DNA from: Candidatus Omnitrophota bacterium
GTDB lineage: Bacteria; Omnitrophota; Gorgyraeia; Gygaellales; Profunditerraquicolaceae
Length of the DNA: 8,584 bases
Direction of reading: 5' to 3'
Assembly (NCBI GenBank): GCA_030691865.1
Contig: JAUYDL010000027.1
Location: forward strand, 1 to 8,584
The translations under genes and the position numbers were made by a program. Shown piece by piece: positions 1 through 6,091 of the stretch (position 1 is the stretch's first letter; every line of letters begins with the position of its first letter). The notes below the pieces were generated by a model that was not told where the DNA came from, made no database searches, and worked only from the letters and a program-made list of their open reading frames with translations.

Positions 1-1697
1 TCCATGCCTTTTTTGATTCTCTCTATATTTTTGTCTTTTACTGCCTGCCTTAAATCATTTAGCCTGGCCTCAATGTCAGCGCGCTCTGCCTGACCGACCT
101 TATCGCCAAAATCCTTCAGCGACTTTTCCGTACTATAGGCCAGGGTATCCGCCTGATTAATCAGCTCCACTTCTTCTTTTTTCCTTGTATCTTCTGCGGC
201 AAATTTTTCCGCATCCCTGACCATTTTATCTATTTCTTCTTTGGAGAGTTTTTTCGGCGCGGTAATACGGATAGACTGTTCCTTGCCTGTGCCTAAATCC
301 TTAGCAGAAACATGCACGATGCCATTGGCGTCAATATCAAAGGCGACTTCGACCTGGGGAATGCCGCGGGGCGCCGCAGGTATGCCGACCAAATCAAACC
401 TGCCCAACTCCACATTATCATCCGCCATTTGCCTTTCGCCCTGCAAGACGCGTATGGTCACTGCGGTCTGGTTATCGGCAGCAGTAGAAAAAATCTGGCT
501 TTTTTTGGTAGGTATCGTTGTGTTCCTCTCGATTAATTTTGTATTGATACTTCCTAGCGTCTCTATCCCTAGCGATAAAGGAGTTACATCTAAAAGCAAA
601 ACATCTTTGACATCGCCTTTAATAATAGCGACCTGAATCGCTGCGCCCAGTGCGACGCATTCCATGGGATCAACTCCGCGCTCGATCTTTTTACCGACAA
701 AATCTTCCACAAATTTCTGTATCACCGGCATGCGCGTTGGGCCGCCCACCATAATGATCCGGTCAATTTCGGAACTGGTCAGCTTAGCATCTTTTAGCGC
801 TTCCTCCATAGGCTTACGGCACCTTTCTATAATAGGCGAAATAAGATCCTCTAATTTTGCGCGTGTAATTGACATGGTTAAATGTTTCGGGCCGGCAGCG
901 TCTGCAGTAATAAAAGGCAGGTTGATATCCGTACTCACAGTAGAAGATAACTCAATCTTTGCCTTTTCCGCCCCTTCGCGTACCCTCTGCACTGCCATCT
1001 TATCATTCATCAAATCAATACCGGTTTCACGTTTGAATTGCCCGACAATATATTCAAGCAGGACCCGGTCCATGTCTGTTCCGCCCAGCTGTGTATCGCC
1101 ACTGGTTGACTGCACATGGAATACTCCCTGAGCCATCTCCATGATCGTGACATCCAAAGTACCTCCGCCTAAATCAAAAACCATAATTCTTTGTTCTTTA
1201 CCTGCCTTCTCCAAACCGTAAGCAAGGCAAGCAGCCGTAGGCTCATTGATAATACGCAAAACTTTTAAGCCCGCGATTTCACCGGCGTCTTTAGTTGCCT
1301 GGCGTTGATTATCATTGAAATACGCAGGACAGGTAATTACCACATCATCCACCTTATCTCCCAGATAAGCCTCCGCATCCTGCTTTATTTTCTGCAGGAT
1401 AAACGCGGAAATCTGCTGCGGAGTATAATCTTTACCGTGGACCTTAAATTTAAAATCCGTACCCATCTTACGCTTAGCGGCTTGAACCGTGCCTTCGGCA
1501 TTAATCGCTGCCTGGCGCCTTGCCGGTTCACCCACCAGGCGCTGGCCATCTTTAGTAAAAGCAACATAAGATGGAAAGGCTTTCCCCGAGGCAACCCCCG
1601 CCCCTTCGGCTGAAGGGATAATCACCGGCCTGCCGCCTTCCATAATCGCAGCCGCGGAGTTAGATGTGCCCAAATCAATACCAATTACTTTTGCCAT
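1..1697 (-). CDS. dnaK: Molecular chaperone DnaK (Hsp70), C-terminus cut by window edge
   Basis: Cytoplasmic ATP-driven Hsp70 that binds unfolded peptides, working with GrpE (encoded just upstream) and DnaJ (not in the window). The 565 complete codons seen hold the nucleotide-binding domain (about 1-362): phosphate loop GIDLGTSNS (6-14), a catalytic-type Lys in AAKR (75), NEPTAA (151-156), DLGGGTLD (175-182) and GGPTRMP. The interdomain linker VLLLDVTPLSLG starts at 366, followed by the beta substrate-binding domain and part of the charged helical lid. By family length some 40-70 residues are missing at the left edge. The subdomain IB segment found in proteobacterial DnaK is absent: KMGTDFKFKVHGKDYTPQQ runs straight through, as in Gram-positive and archaeal forms. 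The ATG start is fixed by an AGGAGG Shine-Dalgarno 5 nt upstream. The gene lies 11 bp after grpE in the CIRCE-controlled operon. Identification is certain. Confidence 0.98.
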   Translation of the reverse strand, partial: MAKVIGIDLGTSNSAAAIMEGGRPVIIPSAEGAGVASGKAFPSYVAFTKDGQRLVGEPARRQAAINAEGTVQAAKRKMGTDFKFKVHGKDYTPQQISAFILQKIKQDAEAYLGDKVDDVVITCPAYFNDNQRQATKDAGEIAGLKVLRIINEPTAACLAYGLEKAGKEQRIMVFDLGGGTLDVTIMEMAQGVFHVQSTSGDTQLGGTDMDRVLLEYIVGQFKRETGIDLMNDKMAVQRVREGAEKAKIELSSTVSTDINLPFITADAAGPKHLTMSITRAKLEDLISPIIERCRKPMEEALKDAKLTSSEIDRIIMVGGPTRMPVIQKFVEDFVGKKIERGVDPMECVALGAAIQVAIIKGDVKDVLLLDVTPLSLGIETLGSINTKLIERNTTIPTKKSQIFSTAADNQTAVTIRVLQGERQMADDNVELGRFDLVGIPAAPRGIPQVEVAFDIDANGIVHVSAKDLGTGKEQSIRITAPKKLSKEEIDKMVRDAEKFAAEDTRKKEEVELINQADTLAYSTEKSLKDFGDKVGQAERADIEARLNDLRQAVKDKNIERIKKGM

Positions 1698-1702
1698 GAT
1701 AG

Positions 1703-1711
1703 CCTCCTTTA
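1703..1711 (-). promoter_or_regulatory. dnaK Shine-Dalgarno overlapping the grpE stop codon
   Basis: On the minus strand TAAAGGAGG lies 5 nt before the dnaK ATG. Its first three bases are the grpE TAA stop. This is the strongest ribosome binding site in the operon, consistent with DnaK being made in excess over HrcA and GrpE and with coupling to grpE termination. Confidence 0.8.
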
Positions 1712-2260
1712 CAATTTTTTAGAAACTTTTACCTTGGCGGTTCTTAATACCCGCCCATGAATTAGATATCCTTTTTGTAATACCTCAATTATCGTGTGCT
1801 CCGGTAACTCTTTATTCTCCGCTTGCATCAAGGCCTCATGGAAATTTGGGTCAAATATTTTTCCTTCAGCCTCAATCGGCTTAACTCCATGATTCTTCAA
1901 CATTTCATATAAATGCGCCAGAATCATTTCTATCCCTTTTAAGAAAGCAGAGAGGTCTTCTTTACTTGATTCTGCCAAATCCACCGTACGCTCCAAATCA
2001 TCCAACACATTAAGCAAATCCAGAATAAGGCCTTCATTAGCAAATTTTACAAACTCCTGCTTTTCCCGATCCAGGCGCTTATGGGTATTTTCAAGATCAG
2101 CCTGATTCCGGAGCATCTTATCCCAGCTGTCCTTGCCTTTTTTAACCTCCTCCAAGAGCGCCAGATACTCTACTTCCTTTAAAGTAACAACCTTTTCTTC
2201 TTTTTTCTGGTTATTCTTATGCTCTTGTGTGTTTTTCTGATTATCTTTATCTTCTTCCAT
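1709..2260 (-). CDS. grpE: Nucleotide exchange factor GrpE
   Basis: GrpE dimers release ADP from DnaK and so reset the chaperone cycle in the cytoplasm. The 183-residue protein has the family layout: a disordered charged head (1-25, rich in Lys, Asn, Gln and Glu), a long coiled-coil helix (about 28-72, with RNQADLENTHKR), a helical bundle (about 75-125, with LLNVLDDLERTVD), and the C-terminal beta-wing that contacts DnaK (about 127-183). The wing carries GKIFDPNFHEAL (133-144) and GYLIHGRVLRTAKVKVSK (164-181). The length is normal. The ATG directly follows a triplicated 10-bp repeat whose last copy supplies AGGA only 4 nt before the start, which is a short spacing. It sits between hrcA and dnaK, the usual order. 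Confidence 0.97.
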   Translation of the reverse strand: MEEDKDNQKNTQEHKNNQKKEEKVVTLKEVEYLALLEEVKKGKDSWDKMLRNQADLENTHKRLDREKQEFVKFANEGLILDLLNVLDDLERTVDLAESSKEDLSAFLKGIEMILAHLYEMLKNHGVKPIEAEGKIFDPNFHEALMQAENKELPEHTIIEVLQKGYLIHGRVLRTAKVKVSKKL

Positions 2261-2290
2261 ATTATCCTAGATTATCCTAGATTATCCTAA
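2261..2290. repeat. Three tandem 10-bp units spanning the hrcA-grpE junction
   Basis: The plus strand reads ATTATCCTAG, ATTATCCTAG, ATTATCCTAA. On the coding strand each unit reads TAGGATAAT. The first TAG (2289-2287) is the hrcA stop codon. Because the period is 10, the other two TAGs (2279-2277 and 2269-2267) fall in the remaining two frames, so all three frames are closed just before grpE. The last copy also gives the AGGA preceding the grpE ATG. Confidence 0.95.
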
Positions 2291-3021
2291 AAATCCTCCA
2301 AAATTTGATTCAAAACTTCAGAGATATATTCCATAGTCGGAATAATATGATCATATTCCATGCGCATCGGCCCTAATACTGCCAGCCTGCCCGAAGGTTG
2401 ATTTTTTAACTTAAAACCAGAGACGACTAAAGAACAATTTTCCATTTCCGGAAAACCCAATTCACTTCCGATGTAAACCTTTACCTTGCCGGAAAAATCC
2501 CGATTAATAATATCTAAAAGCTTGCCTTTATCCTCCATTAACCTGATCAACAAACGTATCTTATCGGCATCTTTAAACTCAGGCTGATCAAGTATACGGC
2601 TAATACCTTTATACAATATCTTGTCCTGCCACTGTAGAAATGAAACAATACCGGCATAATGCGTAATTTCAGAGATGACTTCAGAGGTGTTCTCCAGGGC
2701 ATCATCAAGCCGGCGCATTTTTCTTTTGCAGTCCTTAAGAATACACTGCTTCTCTTCATCCAAAAGTTCAATCTGCTGAATAAGGAAATCCACATAATAA
2801 CGGTACCCCTTATCCGTAGGAATTCTTCCGCCTGAGGTATAAGGATGTTTTAAATATCCGGATTCATCAAGTTCAGAAAATATATTCCTAATCGTTGCCG
2901 AGCTTAAATCAAACTCCTCGGCAATATCATCTGAAGCCACCGGAAGCGCATTCTTAATATAACGGTTGATCGCCGCATTCAAAACCTGCTTCCTGCGAGA
3001 ATTATAATCCACGGTACTCAC
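2287..3021 (-). CDS. hrcA: Heat-shock repressor HrcA, short form lacking the central domain
   Basis: HrcA represses heat-shock operons by binding CIRCE operators and needs chaperone help to stay active in characterised species. Here an N-terminal winged helix-turn-helix (about 5-75) includes recognition-helix residues SSATIRN (40-46) and the family signature HPYTSGGRIPTDKGYRYYVD (59-78). The GAF-like C-terminal part ends in the conserved GPMRMEYDHIIPTMEYIS (217-234). HrcA is usually about 340 residues; this one has 244. The missing stretch lies near residues 125-140, where HYAGIVSFLQWQDKILYKG jumps directly to the ILDQPEF segment, so the inserted dimerizing domain and part of the GAF-like core appear absent. 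The start is GTG, supported by GGGAG 8 nt upstream (3034-3030); the only in-frame upstream ATG (3054) meets a stop at once. It is first in its operon and probably autoregulated through the CIRCE at 3103-3129. Confidence 0.95.
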   Translation of the reverse strand: MSTVDYNSRRKQVLNAAINRYIKNALPVASDDIAEEFDLSSATIRNIFSELDESGYLKHPYTSGGRIPTDKGYRYYVDFLIQQIELLDEEKQCILKDCKRKMRRLDDALENTSEVISEITHYAGIVSFLQWQDKILYKGISRILDQPEFKDADKIRLLIRLMEDKGKLLDIINRDFSGKVKVYIGSELGFPEMENCSLVVSGFKLKNQPSGRLAVLGPMRMEYDHIIPTMEYISEVLNQILEDF

Positions 3022-3069
3022 TTTTCTATCTCCCGATTGCCATGTTTACTACATAATCACCAAGACGTA

Positions 3070-3097
3070 ATTTTAACATAATCTATTATTTTGTCAA
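3070..3097 (-). promoter_or_regulatory. Sigma-70-type promoter of hrcA-grpE-dnaK
   Basis: On the minus strand a perfect TTGACA (3097-3092) is followed after 16 nt by TAAAAT (3075-3070), five of six matches to the -10 consensus. The predicted transcription start is near 3063, giving a leader of about 40 nt before the GTG of hrcA. A weaker alternative -10, TATAAG (3135-3130), lies upstream of CIRCE but has no recognisable -35. Confidence 0.75.
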
Positions 3098-3102
3098 TAA
3101 AA

Positions 3103-3129
3103 TTAGCAGTTAAATCCCCAGAGTGCTAA
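3103..3129. promoter_or_regulatory. CIRCE operator (HrcA binding site)
   Basis: The plus strand has TTAGCAGTT (3103-3111), a 9-nt spacer, then GAGTGCTAA (3121-3129). The consensus is TTAGCACTC-N9-GAGTGCTAA. The arm distal to hrcA is perfect and the arm facing the promoter has two mismatches, with the spacer exactly 9. It lies 5 bp upstream of the TTGACA box, directly in front of hrcA. The match to CIRCE together with hrcA, grpE and dnaK downstream makes this secure. Confidence 0.92.
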
Positions 3130-3148
3130 CTTATAGCCAAAAAAATTT

Positions 3149-4420
3149 TCAATCCCCCTTTGCTAAAATAATTTTTATATCCTTATCTTTCTGGATTCTA
3201 CTAAAGAGCGCCCGGGAAATATCCAAACTGATGTTAATGCCTTTCTGTAAATAATCGATATTCTTTACTTTGGCTTGCCGATAGAAAAAATCAACTAGCT
3301 CCATACGGCTATGCGGTATAGTGATCTTTAAACTTAACATGAGATCGGAAAAATAATCGGTTATCTTGGCAATTAAAGCTTCCAAATTCTCACCGGTTTT
3401 AGCGGATAAAAAAATAGAATTGGGGAATTCTTTTTTGGAGATTTCCATCCAACTGCGGTCACTAACCAAATCGATTTTATTTAATGCCACTAAGATGGGT
3501 TTATTCTGTGCCCCTAACTCCCCTAAGACACTGAGCACGGCTTGATTATGCTGAACTAGGCGCTGGTCAGCCACATCTAGAACATGAATTAATAAATCTG
3601 CATCGATAACCTCTTCTAAAGTTGCCTTAAAGGCTTCAATTAAATGATGCGGAAGGTCGTGTAAAAATCCCACGGTATCTGAGATAATTATATTCTGCCC
3701 GTTAGGAAGTTGCAGGCCTTTAGCCAACGGGTCCAAAGTAGTAAACAGTTTTTCTGAAGTGATCTGGGTTGATGCGGTTAAAAGGTTTAGCAGTGTAGAT
3801 TTTCCGGCGTTAGTATAACCCACCAAAGCCACCACCGGTAAATTATTACTCTTTCTTTTTTTGCTCATGGTTAAACGGTGCAGACGAAATGTCTTTAAGT
3901 CTTCTCTTAACTTATCGATTTTTTTTCTAATCTGGCGCCGATCCATCTCTAACTTGGTCTCGCCAGGGCCGCGGGTACCGATACCGCCTCCTAAACCTGA
4001 AAGCATTATTCCCTTACCCGTCAGACGCGGCAGCAAATACTGCAGCAAGGCTAATTCTACCTGCATCTTACCTTCCGGACTCCTGGCGCGCCTGGAAAAT
4101 ATATCCAGGATTAATTGTGTACGATCAATCGTTTTTTTTCCCAAAACCCCTTCCAGATTGCGTTGCTGTGTCCCGCTTAAATCATGACTAAAAATTATTG
4201 TATCCACACCCTCTTGGTTAGCGATAAAGCCAATCTCCTGGACCTTGCCCCGGCCAATAAGATAATTAGAGGTAGCCCGGTCACAAATACAAACCACATT
4301 TTCCACCACCTCCACGCAAGCCGATACCGCCAACTCCTCTAACTCCGAAGAGATATCTTCAATACGCCAATGATGTTTATCCGTCTTTAATTGTATACTT
4401 ACTAAGAGAGCTTTTTCCAT
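3149..4420 (-). CDS. hflX: Ribosome-associated GTPase HflX
   Basis: HflX binds the large ribosomal subunit and in characterised bacteria splits stalled ribosomes, especially after heat stress. The 423-residue protein has the N-terminal HflX domain with the glycine-rich signature SGLGGGIGTRGPGETKLEMD (141-160), a helical linker (about 160-190), and a G domain with G1 GYTNAGKST (201-209), G3 DTVG (248-251), G4 NKID (314-317) and G5 SAKTG (339-343). A short C-terminal domain follows (about 365-423). The length is ordinary and no key residue is missing. Its ATG lies inside the end of miaA (19-bp overlap) and no clear Shine-Dalgarno precedes it, so translation probably depends on coupling to miaA. 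It is the last gene of the miaB run; the heat-shock promoter follows within 130 bp. Confidence 0.97.
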   Translation of the reverse strand: MEKALLVSIQLKTDKHHWRIEDISSELEELAVSACVEVVENVVCICDRATSNYLIGRGKVQEIGFIANQEGVDTIIFSHDLSGTQQRNLEGVLGKKTIDRTQLILDIFSRRARSPEGKMQVELALLQYLLPRLTGKGIMLSGLGGGIGTRGPGETKLEMDRRQIRKKIDKLREDLKTFRLHRLTMSKKRKSNNLPVVALVGYTNAGKSTLLNLLTASTQITSEKLFTTLDPLAKGLQLPNGQNIIISDTVGFLHDLPHHLIEAFKATLEEVIDADLLIHVLDVADQRLVQHNQAVLSVLGELGAQNKPILVALNKIDLVSDRSWMEISKKEFPNSIFLSAKTGENLEALIAKITDYFSDLMLSLKITIPHSRMELVDFFYRQAKVKNIDYLQKGINISLDISRALFSRIQKDKDIKIILAKGD

Positions 4421-5322
4421 AGTTTAAGAGCTACTTGCGTAGGTGATTGGCTTTTATTAATACTAACCCACTGGATACGTTTGTCTTTTCTAAACCAAGT
4501 CAGTTGGCGTTTAGCATAATGCCGGCTGGCCCGCTGCATAAGACGCTTGCCTTCAGCTAAAGAATACTGTCCCGCAAAATACCCCTTTAACTCACGGATA
4601 CCTATAGCACATTTAGCCGTCCGGCTTAATTTATGTTTAACCAAACGCTTTACCTCATTAATTAGGCCCAGGTTAAACATTTTATCAACCCGCTGATCAA
4701 TTGCATCATAGAGAGATTGTCTTTTTGAATTTAATCCAAAAATCTTTACCTCATACTCCTTCCCCAGCCCAGCCCTATTTTTCTGTAATTGGGAAATACG
4801 CATACCTGTTTTTAAGTACACCTCCAGGGCACGAATAATCCTTCTGGCATCATTAGAATGGATTTTGGCGGCAGCTGCGCTATCCACCTTAGCCAACCTG
4901 CGATAAAGATATTTGTTCCCCTTTAACTTAAGCTGTTTTTCCAATTTAGCGCGAATTAATTTATCCTGCGGTACTGCCGAGAATAACCCGTCAACAATAA
5001 TTGAATAATAAAGCCCGGTTCCTCCCACAAATAACGGTATTTTACCTTTAGAAAATAGTTTATCGCAAATCGACAATGCTGCCTTTCGATATTTAGCCAC
5101 ATTATATTCCTGCTCCGGATCAATCATACCCAACAGATGATGCTTAACTTTTTTTCTTTGCCCAGAAGTTACCTTCCAAGTAAGAATATCCATCTTACGA
5201 TATACCTGCATGGAATCACAGGAAATAATCTGGGCATTGATCTTCTTAGCCAGGCTTATTGCTACTGCGGATTTACCTATACCGGTAGGCCCCAGGAGAA
5301 AAACTATCTTTTTCTTTAGCAT
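4402..5322 (-). CDS. miaA: tRNA dimethylallyltransferase MiaA
   Basis: MiaA transfers a dimethylallyl group from DMAPP to N6 of A37 in tRNAs reading UNN codons, giving i6A37, the substrate of MiaB. The 306-residue sequence shows the P-loop GPTGIGKSA (11-19), the catalytic region ISCDSMQVYRKMDI (33-46, with Asp36), HHLLGMIDP (61-69), FVGGTGLYY (98-106), the family signature DARRIIRALEVY (158-169) and the tRNA-binding C-terminal YAKRQLTWFRKDKRI (269-283). One deviation stands out: where most MiaA have DIGTAKP this reads DILTWKV (45-51), keeping Thr and Lys but losing Gly and Pro. Its ATG is 6 bp after the TPR/SPOR gene with no strong Shine-Dalgarno, and its 3' end overlaps hflX. The miaA-hflX pairing recalls enterobacteria, but there is no hfq between them. 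Confidence 0.97.
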   Translation of the reverse strand: MLKKKIVFLLGPTGIGKSAVAISLAKKINAQIISCDSMQVYRKMDILTWKVTSGQRKKVKHHLLGMIDPEQEYNVAKYRKAALSICDKLFSKGKIPLFVGGTGLYYSIIVDGLFSAVPQDKLIRAKLEKQLKLKGNKYLYRRLAKVDSAAAAKIHSNDARRIIRALEVYLKTGMRISQLQKNRAGLGKEYEVKIFGLNSKRQSLYDAIDQRVDKMFNLGLINEVKRLVKHKLSRTAKCAIGIRELKGYFAGQYSLAEGKRLMQRASRHYAKRQLTWFRKDKRIQWVSINKSQSPTQVALKLWKKLS

Positions 5323-5328
5323 AGAATA

Positions 5329-6087
5329 CTACGGACAGACCTTGGTGGCAAAACCGTCTTGGGAAAGTTTGCCCTCTAAATCCAGCGCTTCCTTTTGCAG
5401 CTTAAATCTACCTACTTTAACCCGATAGCCTGTGCCAAAACTTTCTATGTAGGCAGGATAGTTTTTACTTAACAATGTACTTTTAAGATTATTAGCATTA
5501 ACGCTATTTGTAAAAAAACCTACCTGTATAGAATATTCGCCTGAATCATTTGCGGGGATATTTATTGACATAATGCCTTTAGTTAATCTTAACTCCGGGC
5601 TCAAGGGAAAATCTCTTTTAAGCTTAAATAAATAATCATTACCCTTCTGGTGATCGCCCCTCTTAGATTCCAGCTGGCTCAACCGATACCATACCGCTGG
5701 TTTTTGACTGCTGTTGGAATCATCGGCAATTAATTTATTATAGATATCTTCTGCCTGCTGAAATTGGCCGGCAACCAAATAAGTATCGCCCAGCCCTAAA
5801 CTTGCTTCTTCCTTAAATTTACTGCCAGTATTGTTCAGGATGCGCCGAAAACAATCGCCAGCCAGCTCTAACTTAGATTCTTTAAGATAACTTAAACCTA
5901 AGATATAATTCAATTCATCCGTATCGCCCAGATGCATCCGGTCAACCTGAGCCTGGCCTTCAAAAATGACACGCCGATAATTACCTTGTAAAAAATCCGT
6001 CTTTAAAGTATCCATGTCCAGTGCCCAACAAAAATTGGGTAAAATTAAAAAAAAACAGAATACCAAAATTAATTTAATTTTTTGCAT
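5329..6087 (-). CDS. Secreted TPR protein with C-terminal SPOR domain
   Basis: The N-terminus MQKIKLILVFCFFLILPN is basic then strongly hydrophobic, with a likely signal peptidase I site after Ala22 (CWA|LD), so the mature protein should be periplasmic. The middle (about 25-170) is built of helical pairs typical of tetratricopeptide repeats, for example ELNYILGLSYLKESKLELAG (58-77), EASLGLGDTYLVAGQFQQAE (94-113) and AVWYRLSQLESKRGDHQKGN (131-150). Residues 184-251 form a SPOR domain, YSIQVGFFTNSVNANNLKS through GYRVKVGRFKLQKEA, a fold that binds peptidoglycan strands stripped of stem peptides, often at division sites. It lies 4 bp after miaB and 6 bp before miaA, so it is cotranscribed with tRNA-modification genes. 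I cannot assign a named orthologue. The substrate and role are inferred from the domains only. Confidence 0.9.
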   Translation of the reverse strand: MQKIKLILVFCFFLILPNFCWALDMDTLKTDFLQGNYRRVIFEGQAQVDRMHLGDTDELNYILGLSYLKESKLELAGDCFRRILNNTGSKFKEEASLGLGDTYLVAGQFQQAEDIYNKLIADDSNSSQKPAVWYRLSQLESKRGDHQKGNDYLFKLKRDFPLSPELRLTKGIMSINIPANDSGEYSIQVGFFTNSVNANNLKSTLLSKNYPAYIESFGTGYRVKVGRFKLQKEALDLEGKLSQDGFATKVCP

Positions 6088-6091
6088 CTAT

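Noticed and set aside
241..1613. Several long plus-strand open frames of 74-155 codons
   Set aside because: They lie antisense to dnaK, show no family motifs or ribosome binding sites, and the opposite strand codes for unmistakable DnaK throughout.
3095..3135. CIRCE hairpin followed by a T-rich run as a terminator for the hflX transcript
   Set aside because: The uninterrupted stem is only 6 bp and AT-rich and the U-tract is broken, so it is a poor intrinsic terminator.
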